This document shows, piece after piece, positions 56,697 through 64,000 of a stretch of DNA of 64,000 nucleotides. Under the pieces are notes generated by a model that was given only the letters and a program-made list of their open reading frames with translations, made no database searches and was not told the DNA's origin. The stretch is from the NCBI GenBank assembly GCA_964452645.1, contig CAYVMO010000013.1, forward strand, positions 1 to 64,000. The letters run 5' to 3'. Source of the stretch: CAYXTW01 sp964452645. GTDB lineage: Bacteria; Zixibacteria; MSB-5A5; GN15; PGXB01. A program made the translations under genes and the position numbers. Position 1 is the stretch's first letter; each line of letters begins with the position of its first letter.

Positions 56697-58281
56697 TTCC
56701 AACATGTCAATTAGTGACTGGCCCCAGGCCAAACAATTTAGAAAGTCCATCCGGCTGGAATTTTCACTTTATGTTTCAATCGTCATTCTGCTTCTTATGC
56801 TGACCACCGGGTATGTCATCACGAATAAATATGTCAATACGGTCACGCAAAATGTGGTTGAGAAATTACTGATTCAGGCTCGTGCCTATTCCGGTTCAGC
56901 CGGCAAATTGATTATCTCGGCAAACGGTCCCGATGAGCTCCTTTTAAATAATATCTGCAAAAAGCTGGCGACGGATAACAATGATATTTTTTGGGCCGGC
57001 ATTACCAATAAGGAAAACGCCTTTATTGCGCACACTGATATCAGGCAGGTCATAGCCGGAGCCAAAATGGATTTTTCTGCAGGCGAACACAGTTATTATT
57101 TTTTTCGGGAAAACGAGACTTTTGAACTCAACAAAGCCACGATTAAAATAACTGTACCGGTAACCGAAAGCGGGATTATAGTCGGTCGGCTCGGCCTGGC
57201 ATCTTCGACTCGACAAATCATCGAGGCGAGAAATAGTTCCATATTTGCGGTGGCATCAATAACCGTGCTCATGCTCGTTCTCGGTATTCCGCTGACGACA
57301 TTAATTCTTAATCGCAAGTTGCTTCCTATAAAACAAATTACGAATGCTCTGAAAGATATCTCGTACGAAGACATTAAACTCGAGTTTCCTTTTGTCAGTA
57401 AAAACGAATTCGGTTATCTGGCGGAAACATTAAAAGCTATGGGCAAAAAGTTGAATGCCGCGCAAAAAGCGCTCATTGAAAAAGAACGTCTGTCCCGTGA
57501 ACTTGAAATCGCCCATGAAATTCAGGCCAATATTCTGCCCCGCCGATTCCCCCGGACCGACGCCTATGAATTCGCCGGATTTTACGGCAGCGCCAGGGAA
57601 GTCGGCGGCGACTATTATGACTTCATCGATCTTGGAAATGACTATTTGGCCTTTCTGGTCGCCGACGTCTCCGGTAAGTCGCTGCCCGGAATGCTGGTGA
57701 TGCTTCTGACACGCGATATCGTCAAGCAGCTAAGCCAATTTATTCATGATCCGGGCCGGCTTCTGTCAAAAGTCAACAGCAAACTGTCGACCGGAATTAA
57801 AAAAGGCATGTTTGTGACAATGTTCTACGGCCTGCTTGAAAAAAGAACCGGCCGGTTTACTTTCGCTTCGGCCGGTCATAATCCTTTAATCAAGGTAGTC
57901 AGTCAAACCGGGAAATGCGAATTGATAAAAACGCACGGTTATCCGCTGGGGTTGATGTCTCAGGAGAAATTCGATCAGAGAATTGAAACCGGTGAGATGC
58001 TTCTTTCGAACGATGATTGGCTGATTCAATATACCGATGGAATAAATGAGGCACGGAATGCAAACGGCGTAGAATTCGGCATGAATCGCTTTACGAAAAT
58101 TCTGGAAAATAATTTCAAGTCGAATCCCCCGGAGATGGTAAGCAATGCCATAAAACAGCACAAGGAATTCGTGGGTGAAACCCCTCAATTCGATGATATT
58201 ACTCTTCTGGTCTTAAGATGGAGAGGTCATGATACCTTTATAAGACAGGCGATAAAAGAAGAGGCTGTCAATGGGATTTAA
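56683..58281 (+). CDS. Membrane PP2C-type Ser phosphatase (RsbU/SpoIIE-like)
   Basis: A 532-residue sensor phosphatase. Two membrane spans (SLYVSIVILLLMLTTGYVI and about 185-210, SITVLMLVLGIPLTTLIL) flank a periplasmic sensing domain of about 135 residues. A HAMP-like linker and coiled coil lead to the SpoIIE-type phosphatase: EIAHEIQANILPRRFP, VGGDYYDF (307), VADVSGKSLPG and the late FDDITLLVLRW, with metal-binding Asp residues present. In partner-switching systems this enzyme dephosphorylates a STAS antagonist. Such an antagonist is encoded at 59029, and the kinase-antagonist fusion starts 11 bases before this gene ends. It should respond to an envelope signal, possibly from the barrel/giant pair. 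Confidence 0.92.
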   Translation: MSTNDSNMSISDWPQAKQFRKSIRLEFSLYVSIVILLLMLTTGYVITNKYVNTVTQNVVEKLLIQARAYSGSAGKLIISANGPDELLLNNICKKLATDNNDIFWAGITNKENAFIAHTDIRQVIAGAKMDFSAGEHSYYFFRENETFELNKATIKITVPVTESGIIVGRLGLASSTRQIIEARNSSIFAVASITVLMLVLGIPLTTLILNRKLLPIKQITNALKDISYEDIKLEFPFVSKNEFGYLAETLKAMGKKLNAAQKALIEKERLSRELEIAHEIQANILPRRFPRTDAYEFAGFYGSAREVGGDYYDFIDLGNDYLAFLVADVSGKSLPGMLVMLLTRDIVKQLSQFIHDPGRLLSKVNSKLSTGIKKGMFVTMFYGLLEKRTGRFTFASAGHNPLIKVVSQTGKCELIKTHGYPLGLMSQEKFDQRIETGEMLLSNDDWLIQYTDGINEARNANGVEFGMNRFTKILENNFKSNPPEMVSNAIKQHKEFVGETPQFDDITLLVLRWRGHDTFIRQAIKEEAVNGI

Positions 58282-59026
58282 AACGGACAGCCACCATATG
58301 GTGATCCTTCCGAGCGATATGTCGGATAGTACAATAACGACTTTAATGAAGAACCTGGATAAGTTGCTTTCTGATAAGCCGGAACTGATTTCACTGGATT
58401 GCTCCCGTCTGGAAAATATCAATTCCTCCCAAATCGGCTTTCTCTGGCAGGCTCGTCAGAAATGCGTCAAGGCCGGGGCCGACATCCGGCTGCATTCACC
58501 ATCGTCCGGTCTGATTTGTGTTTTAAAAGTGCTTGATCTGCAAGATTTGTTTCAATATACCGGGCGGCCCGATTATGGAACACGGGCGCAACCGGTTGGC
58601 GCTGTACTGACAAATTCCTATGTCGACGAATTCAAATCCGAGGTTGATAGTATCAATAGAGCACTGAATAATTTTACAGAGTTTTTGAGTTCGTTGAATC
58701 TGCATCATATGACGATTTTCGAATTACAAACGATTTTTTACGAGGTTTCAACCAATATTCGGACACATTCCGGAATGTCAAAAAATGAGTCGATACTGTT
58801 TACGGTCAGAACCAATGATGAAAAAATAGTCCTCGTTTTTGCCGATTCCGGACGACGATATGACATAACCAGGCAGCCGATTGATATCAATCCCGAAATG
58901 GCAGGAAAAAACAAGCAAAAAAGTGGTTTCGGAATAGCCCTGATCCGTCGTCTTGCCGATAAAATAGAATATTTAGGTGAGCGAACCGGTTTAAACATTC
59001 TCGTTTTGGAAAAAAGGTGGAATTAA
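58271..59026 (+). CDS. STAS-RsbW fusion: antagonist plus anti-sigma-type kinase
   Basis: A 251-residue fusion. Residues 1-105 are a STAS domain with the phosphorylatable region LENINSSQIGF (Ser52/Ser53). Residues 145-251 are a GHKL ATPase of the RsbW/SpoIIAB kind: N box FYEVSTNIRTHSG (Glu158, Asn162), DSG at 192-194 and GFGIALIRRLAD at 219-230. RsbW proteins bind a partner, often a sigma factor, and phosphorylate the free STAS antagonist. Fusion of STAS to kinase in one chain could give self-inhibition or intramolecular phosphorylation. No sigma factor gene is beside it. ATG overlaps the phosphatase gene by 11 bases. Confidence 0.87.
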   Translation: MGFKTDSHHMVILPSDMSDSTITTLMKNLDKLLSDKPELISLDCSRLENINSSQIGFLWQARQKCVKAGADIRLHSPSSGLICVLKVLDLQDLFQYTGRPDYGTRAQPVGAVLTNSYVDEFKSEVDSINRALNNFTEFLSSLNLHHMTIFELQTIFYEVSTNIRTHSGMSKNESILFTVRTNDEKIVLVFADSGRRYDITRQPIDINPEMAGKNKQKSGFGIALIRRLADKIEYLGERTGLNILVLEKRWN

Positions 59027-59028
59027 AT

Positions 59029-59388
59029 ATGGATAAACCGAATATAACGAAAACAATCATTAATAATGATGTGATCATCATCAAACCGATTAAAACTCTG
59101 GATAATAATAACGCCCACGAAATGGTAAATATTATCACCGGCATTCAGGAGAGCGGTTATAAGACTATTGTTATGGATATGACGGATTTGGAATTTCTTT
59201 CTTCGGCCGGAGTCGGCTCGATTCTGGGGACAATTGAAACCTCACGGGAAGCCGGCGGAGATATAATTCTGTGTAATGTCCCGGAGAGTATAAATCACAT
59301 TCTTGATGTCCTGGATCTGACCGATTATCTGACGATACGTGAGAATAAAGAAAAAGCCATAGGTTTGGCAAGGGCTAAAGCTAAATGA
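59029..59388 (+). CDS. STAS anti-sigma-factor antagonist (RsbV/SpoIIAA-like)
   Basis: A 119-residue STAS protein. The regulatory loop reads LEFLSSAGVGSI with Ser58 and Ser59 as phosphorylation candidates. In the known scheme it binds the kinase when unphosphorylated and is reset by the PP2C enzyme, whose gene is two genes upstream. The open frame extends to a GTG at 59017, but AAAAAGG lies 8 bases before the ATG at 59029. It begins 2 bases after the fusion gene and ends in a 4-base ATGA overlap with the histidine kinase. It completes a phosphatase-kinase-antagonist set. Confidence 0.9.
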   Translation: MDKPNITKTIINNDVIIIKPIKTLDNNNAHEMVNIITGIQESGYKTIVMDMTDLEFLSSAGVGSILGTIETSREAGGDIILCNVPESINHILDVLDLTDYLTIRENKEKAIGLARAKAK

Positions 59389-61535
59389 TGAGCAATTCAG
59401 GCTTAAGTCATAAGGAACGAGTCGCAACCTCTTATTATAAGTGGTTATCCGACGAAAAATCATTGCTGGCCCTGGACGCCCTGGCCAAATTGAATACGCA
59501 ATTCGCCAATAGACCGGAATTTCAGTTATTGATAAAAACTCTGCTTCTGACTCTGGCCGGGCAGTTTTCCATAACCAGCGCTTTTGCGCTTTTGCGACAA
59601 CCTGGATATTCCGATAATAAGACCGTTTTTCTGGCCACCGGTCGATTCGGCAAAAACCGTCAGCTGGAGTCGTTGCCTCTGACCTCGGACCTGGAACGAT
59701 ATTTTGTTGAATACAGAAGGGCTGCAAAAATTACAGATGTCAATTGCCCCCACTCATGTAAAAGCTATCTGGGCATTCTACTGGATTGTAAAGTCGCGAT
59801 CGTCTGTCCTTTGATGCATAATGACAAGCTTCTGGGGATAATCGGACTTGGTGAAAAAGTCGCCGGTAAGAGTTTCCAGGATAAAGATATCGAACTCTTT
59901 AATTCGCTGATGCAGTCGGTTGTGCCTTTAATCGCCAGCTCTTATCATTTTTGGGAAATGGCCAGCCTCAGCGCCTGGCATCTTGATATTCTTAACCATG
60001 TTAAACAGGGCGTTTTTGCCTTTGCTTATGATAATCGTCTTAAAAAGATCAATACGGTTGGAATTAATATTATCAGGCGTCATAATCCCGAGATTCCCGA
60101 CGTAGTCTCGATGTATAACATGTCGCTGGAGGATGTCTTTGACGAGGAAATTTTCAATGACTGGGCTAAGCGTCTTGTAAAAGGTATAGCTGATCATGAC
60201 AGCGGAAGTATCGAAGGATTGGTTATAAAAACCGTTGGCGTCGAATATGCTTATGATGTCTATTTTTGCAAAATTTCGGGGGACACAGAATTTCAGGCGG
60301 ATTTTATCGTAACCCTCGATGATGTCACCGAACGGCGAAGGGCCGAAAAACAAAGACGATTGCTTAAGGAAAAACTGGAGCAGGCCAAAAAAATGGAGGC
60401 GTTAGGGGTTTTGGCCGGCGGCGTGGCCCATGATCTTAATAATATGCTGGGGCCATTGGTAGGTTATCCGGAATTGATTCTAAGGAAACTGCCCGAGGAC
60501 AGCCCGGTTAGAAGTCAGGTGAATAAGATCGCCGATTCAGCCCGAAATGCATCGAATGTAATCCAGGATTTGCTGACTCTCGCTCGACGCGGACGTTATG
60601 AAATGGAGCCGGTTAATCTTAATAATGTCATAGCGGATTACGTTGAATCTCCTGCTCATATCCAGAGAAGCAAAGATAAACCTGATATTTATGTCGAATA
60701 TAAACCGGACGAAAATATTTGCAATATTCAGGGCTCATTTCCGCACCTTTACAAAGTGGTTATGAATCTGATTGTAAATGCTTTTGATGCCATGCCCGAT
60801 GGCGGCAGACTCACTATAACGACCTCCCGGGAATATCTGAAAAAATTGTCCGGAGGTTACAACAAAATTGAGGAAGGCGACTATGTCGTTTTGCGTGTTC
60901 GCGATACCGGCATAGGTATAGAACAGAAGGACTTAGAAAGAATTTTCGAGCCGTACTTCTCCAGAAAAAAAATGGGTTTAAGCGGGAGCGGTTTGGGCTT
61001 GTCGGTAGTTTACGGAATTGTCAAAGATCATAAAGGCTATTATGATATTTTCTCTGAAATAGGCAAGGGGACAGAGTTTGTACTGTATTTCCCGGCCACC
61101 GATCAGCCTGAAAAGGCGACTTATGGCAATGAAGATTCATTTTGCGGGACCGAGCGTATTCTGGTGGTCGATGACGTCGTCGAACAGCGCGAAATAACCG
61201 ACGATATGCTAAGCAGCATCGGGTATAAAGTCGTTTGCGTCGAGAATGGCCGCAAAGCCGTTGAGTATCTATCGAAGAATTTGGCGGATATCGTAATTCT
61301 TGACATGATTATGGAAAAGGATTTCGATGGGCTGGACACATATCGCGAAATAAGAAGACTTCGTCCAACTCAAAAGGCGATTATCGTAAGCGGTTTTTCG
61401 GCCACCGAGCGGGTTCAGGAAATTCAAAAACTGGGTGGCTGTCCTTTTATAAAGAAGCCGTTTACTCTTCAGTCAATCGCCGCAGCCATTCGCACCGAAT
61501 TGGATAATAAAGCCTCCAATAATCAGCCTGCCTGA
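59385..61535 (+). CDS. Hybrid sensor histidine kinase with GAF domain and receiver
   Basis: A 716-residue soluble kinase. Residues 30-190 form a GAF-like domain (KVAIVCPLMHNDKLLGIIGL) that includes a Cys pair in NCPHSCK. A PAS-like region (about 205-320) ends DFIVTLDDVTERRRAEK. HisKA has His349 in GGVAHDLNNMLGP, and the ATPase keeps NLIVNAFDAM, DTGIG and SGSGLGLSVVYGI. A receiver domain (ILVVDDVVEQ; Asp about 640 in VILDMIM; KKPF) ends the chain. No membrane span is seen. It closes the giant-protein operon by a 4-base overlap. Whether it feeds into the partner switch or a separate response regulator is unknown. The ending is convergent with the minus-strand gene, 13 bases away. Confidence 0.92.
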   Translation: MMSNSGLSHKERVATSYYKWLSDEKSLLALDALAKLNTQFANRPEFQLLIKTLLLTLAGQFSITSAFALLRQPGYSDNKTVFLATGRFGKNRQLESLPLTSDLERYFVEYRRAAKITDVNCPHSCKSYLGILLDCKVAIVCPLMHNDKLLGIIGLGEKVAGKSFQDKDIELFNSLMQSVVPLIASSYHFWEMASLSAWHLDILNHVKQGVFAFAYDNRLKKINTVGINIIRRHNPEIPDVVSMYNMSLEDVFDEEIFNDWAKRLVKGIADHDSGSIEGLVIKTVGVEYAYDVYFCKISGDTEFQADFIVTLDDVTERRRAEKQRRLLKEKLEQAKKMEALGVLAGGVAHDLNNMLGPLVGYPELILRKLPEDSPVRSQVNKIADSARNASNVIQDLLTLARRGRYEMEPVNLNNVIADYVESPAHIQRSKDKPDIYVEYKPDENICNIQGSFPHLYKVVMNLIVNAFDAMPDGGRLTITTSREYLKKLSGGYNKIEEGDYVVLRVRDTGIGIEQKDLERIFEPYFSRKKMGLSGSGLGLSVVYGIVKDHKGYYDIFSEIGKGTEFVLYFPATDQPEKATYGNEDSFCGTERILVVDDVVEQREITDDMLSSIGYKVVCVENGRKAVEYLSKNLADIVILDMIMEKDFDGLDTYREIRRLRPTQKAIIVSGFSATERVQEIQKLGGCPFIKKPFTLQSIAAAIRTELDNKASNNQPA

Positions 61536-61548
61536 TCTTAAAGCGCCA

Positions 61549-63222
61549 TTACCTTAGCGGCGCGCCGCAGCCCAATTGCCATTGCTGGCAGGTGCACGGC
61601 GTCGGGCCTCCTAAATACAGGTATCCGATTAGATAGGTGATGTCGAAGATATTACAGGTACAGTCACAGTTTGGGTCGCCGTTACAGAGTTCATAAGGTA
61701 TCGGGGCTGGTCCGCCGAGGTACAGGTAATCGATTGCATAGGTTATATCAAAAATATCGACTGTTCCATCGCCGTTGACATTTCCCACCAGCATCGGTTC
61801 AAGCTCGATGTCGACGCCATCGATTTTATCCCCACCAACTTCCATTTGACTCGGGTAAGAAGCGTCTTGATAGGATACCATCGAGGCAGTAATCGTGTAA
61901 GTACCGGGCGACAGCCCGCTGATCAAGTACGTGCCGTCAGCCGAGCTGCGTGCCGAGTTCCTGACATCCCCGTTCATCTTAGCGCAAACGATGGCCCCTT
62001 CAAGTGGCACCCCATCCGAGCTAACCAGGCCGGAAATTCCCCCGGCGCCGGAGTCGCTGGGAGACAGCAAGAAGTCAATACCATAGGCGTCGGGAATAAT
62101 CGGAGTCGCTTCCTCCCAGCTATAGACCCCATCGTAGAGCTCGACGATATAGCCCTGGATCATTGCAATCACATAATACTCATCTGAAGGCAATCCCTGA
62201 ATCATATAAGTTCCGTCGGGGTCGGTAAATGCGCCCCCGAAGTTGTCATTGTCCGAATAGGCGATAACGAGACCCAGGGGAACCGGTTCGAGCGTCCCCT
62301 CCTCCAGTACCTGCCCGGCAATTATGCCATCATCAGGCCCGCCGTGTGGAAACATGCTGAAATCTATGCCCGGGGTTTCCTGACCGGCGATGACAGCCAC
62401 CGGGTCGGGATAATCCTGCTCCCAATAAGACTCCGACCAGGCACTTACGGAGTAATCTCCTGCGATAAGGTCGGTAATCGTATAATTTCCGTCTGCGTCG
62501 GTCCAGTCGTAGCCGCTACTGAAATCACCCGAGGCGCTGATATAGACGTTTTCGATCGGCAATTCCGTCGTGGCATCAATAACCGTCCCCGAGATTGAGC
62601 CGGGTTCACCAAAGGGCGAGAGTGCAAAATCAATACCGGCCGTTGTCTCACCGATAGCTACCGTGACCGGTTCGGGATAGGTTTCCGGGAAATACCCTTC
62701 ATTGAAGGCACTGACCTCATAGGTGCCGTCCGGAATGCTGTCGCAGATGTAGTTACCCTCACTATCCGTGTACTGGACGCCGAGAATTCCGCTGATGGAA
62801 ATTCCTGCCCCGGAAATCGGTAATCCGGTCTCGGCATCGATAACCTGTCCTGAGATCGAACCTAATCCGGTGCCGCCGGTAAAAGTCAGCTCGATATCAA
62901 TGTCCGACAGGTGCTCATCCGCCACGATTTCTACCAATCCGGGATATATATTCTCTTCATAACCCTCCTTGTGAGCGCCGACAATGTAGTAACCGGGCAC
63001 CAGGCTGTCGATGAAATATTGACCTGCGGTGTCTGTCCAGGCTTCGCTGGTAAGCATGCTATCCATGTTTATTGCTCCCACCTCCGCCATATAAATCGGC
63101 AGACCGGTTTCCGCATCGGTGACCGTGCCTGAGATCGAGCCGTACTGCGCCGAAGCAGTGGCCGTCATCGCAAATAAGGCGATACCGACGACCCTTAAAA
63201 TAAATTTAGTCCTGACATTCAT
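61549..63222 (-). CDS. Exported protein with five carboxypeptidase-regulatory-like repeats and dockerin-like tail
   Basis: A 557-residue exported protein. Signal peptide VVGIALFAMTATASA. Five repeats of about 90 residues each have the CarboxypepD-regulatory/CNA-B-like form: SISGTVTDAETGLPIYMAEV, SISGQVIDAETGLPISGAGI, SISGTVIDATTELPIENVYI, IIAGQVLEEGTLEPVPLGLV and GISGLVSSDGVPLEGAIVCA. The EF-hand pair is NVNGDGTVDIFDITYAIDYL and NIFDITYLIGYLYLGG, ending CTCQQWQLGCGAPLR. It has no catalytic motif and is probably a stalk or structural surface protein. A perfect AGGAGGT ribosome site precedes the ATG. The shared tail with the proteins at 8816 and 40365 suggests common surface handling. Confidence 0.9.
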   Translation of the reverse strand: MNVRTKFILRVVGIALFAMTATASAQYGSISGTVTDAETGLPIYMAEVGAINMDSMLTSEAWTDTAGQYFIDSLVPGYYIVGAHKEGYEENIYPGLVEIVADEHLSDIDIELTFTGGTGLGSISGQVIDAETGLPISGAGISISGILGVQYTDSEGNYICDSIPDGTYEVSAFNEGYFPETYPEPVTVAIGETTAGIDFALSPFGEPGSISGTVIDATTELPIENVYISASGDFSSGYDWTDADGNYTITDLIAGDYSVSAWSESYWEQDYPDPVAVIAGQETPGIDFSMFPHGGPDDGIIAGQVLEEGTLEPVPLGLVIAYSDNDNFGGAFTDPDGTYMIQGLPSDEYYVIAMIQGYIVELYDGVYSWEEATPIIPDAYGIDFLLSPSDSGAGGISGLVSSDGVPLEGAIVCAKMNGDVRNSARSSADGTYLISGLSPGTYTITASMVSYQDASYPSQMEVGGDKIDGVDIELEPMLVGNVNGDGTVDIFDITYAIDYLYLGGPAPIPYELCNGDPNCDCTCNIFDITYLIGYLYLGGPTPCTCQQWQLGCGAPLR

Positions 63223-63578
63223 AATCTACCTCCTAAGCAAGATATTGAGCAGCTTATTGAAGTCCCATTTAATATCAATTTAGAAAAAGGGACTACAAAG
63301 GTCAAGGATTATCTTGTGTTGCGGCCAGAGCAGCCTGTATCCTGATAATACTAAACTTCCCCGGTGGAAGTCGTATTTCGTAATGCCGCGCGATTGTGAA
63401 TTGCAAGCTATTATTATCGGCGATTTTTTAGATATCAACAACTTAGTCGTAATTCTATGATGATTCTATTATCGGGCTGCAGTGAGTTTCATTAAGTTGT
63501 ATTAAGTTCGGTTTACTATAGAGAATCGCTATATATATTAGTTTTTTCGGCGGAAAATAGATTTATATACGAAATTGA
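63223..63578. other. Non-coding interval
   Basis: AT-rich; contains the ribosome site for the gene at 63222 and presumably its promoter. No gene, tRNA or repeat was recognised between it and the hypE stop. Confidence 0.6.
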
Positions 63579-64000
63579 CTAACAAATTCTCGGCAATTGC
63601 TCACCGGCCGGCATCGTGATGATTCGCTCTGGCCCCAGTATCGTCTTCAAAGTGACCAGGTTATTTTCATCATCAACAACCCGCCCTATTATCGAGGCTT
63701 CCGGCCAATTCAAATCATTACGCAATATATTTAATGCTCTTTCAGCATCAGATTGAGGAGCGAAAAGAATAAAAGTACCTTCATTGGCAACCTGCAATGG
63801 TTCCAAACCCAAAATTTCGCAGGCATTGTTTACCGCCGACGATACAGGAATACTCTTTTCCTCCAGCACAAAATGAAGTCGGGAAGAACCGGCGAGCTCG
63901 GTAAGAGCGGATGCCAATCCCCCGCGCGTCAAGTCACGAAGACATCTGATTTGAATATCGTTCTCTATCAGAACGATTATCGAGTCTGCCAAAGGGGCAA
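63579..64000 (-). CDS. hypE: Hydrogenase maturation protein HypE, partial
   Basis: The 3' end of a gene running off the window. HypE dehydrates a carbamoyl group to form the CN ligand of [NiFe]-hydrogenase. Visible parts are CLRDLTRGGLASALTELAGS, EKSIPVS, CEILGLEPLQVANEG, IIGRVVDDENNLV and the invariant end GEQLPRIC, whose terminal Cys carries the thiocyanate. The frame continues upstream of 63992 through APLAD, so the TTG there is internal. SelD is rejected because of the Cys end. No other hyp gene can be seen. Confidence 0.93.
   Translation of the reverse strand, partial: APLADSIIVLIENDIQIRCLRDLTRGGLASALTELAGSSRLHFVLEEKSIPVSSAVNNACEILGLEPLQVANEGTFILFAPQSDAERALNILRNDLNWPEASIIGRVVDDENNLVTLKTILGPERIITMPAGEQLPRIC

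Noticed and set aside
63579..64000. SelD (selenophosphate synthetase) for the right-edge gene
   Set aside because: The end GEQLPRIC and the CEILGLEP segment belong to HypE.
1..64000. CRISPR arrays, tRNA and rRNA genes
   Set aside because: No regularly spaced direct repeats and no tRNA T-arm or rRNA core sequences were found by eye; a tRNAscan or Infernal run would be decisive.

Overview
The window looks like part of a chromosome from an uncultured bacterium of the FCB group, most likely candidate phylum Zixibacteria or a close relative. Three things suggest this. Several exported proteins end in an EF-hand pair of the form NIFDITYLIxYLYLGG followed by a cysteine-rich tail. FlgD-like / type IX-type C-terminal sorting sequences (NYPNPFNP, SGVYF) are present. 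A PorV-like barrel protein is also encoded. The phylum call is inference; no rRNA or tRNA gene was seen. Translation uses the normal code: many genes end in TGA.

Layout. 1-5000: a lipoprotein, a decayed pyruvate-kinase fragment, then a sulfation pair (ATP-sulfurylase-like/APS kinase fusion plus sulfotransferase). 5249-8712: lepA on the minus strand, then a CDP-alcohol phosphatidyltransferase and a PfkB kinase. 8816-12430: a large secreted subtilisin with two C39-like modules and a dockerin-like tail. 12877-19372: a Ser/Thr kinase with TPRs, a TPR membrane protein, pgeF and a methyltransferase. 19369-23931: a single-chain restriction-modification gene between two inverted repeat arms and hairpin-rich extragenic elements. 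23932-30073: priA, a TPR protein, a DUF4139 protein, a zinc-ribbon ORF and a pgsA-like gene. 30149-35061: cytochrome c maturation operon ccmABCDEF, with a CXXXY-type CcmE and a ccmD of only 43 codons. 35608-38479: a tandem pair of small paralogues and a GT-C-like membrane protein with TPRs. 38585-42443: surface-protein genes and relics, including a beta-helix/dockerin gene split by an in-frame TGA. 42913-45603: a cytidylate-kinase-like protein, a structured terminator-bearing leader, an AsnRS-like asparagine synthetase relative and a GYD protein.

45895-61535 is the most striking region. It is a tightly overlapped six-gene operon: a 2929-aa exported beta-helix/Ig-like giant with a C-terminal sorting domain, a PorV-like barrel fused to TPRs, a membrane PP2C phosphatase, a STAS-RsbW fusion, a STAS antagonist and a hybrid histidine kinase. 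It joins a surface cargo and its likely outer-membrane partner to a complete partner-switching relay. A minus-strand carboxypeptidase-regulatory-repeat/dockerin protein and the 3' end of hypE close the window.
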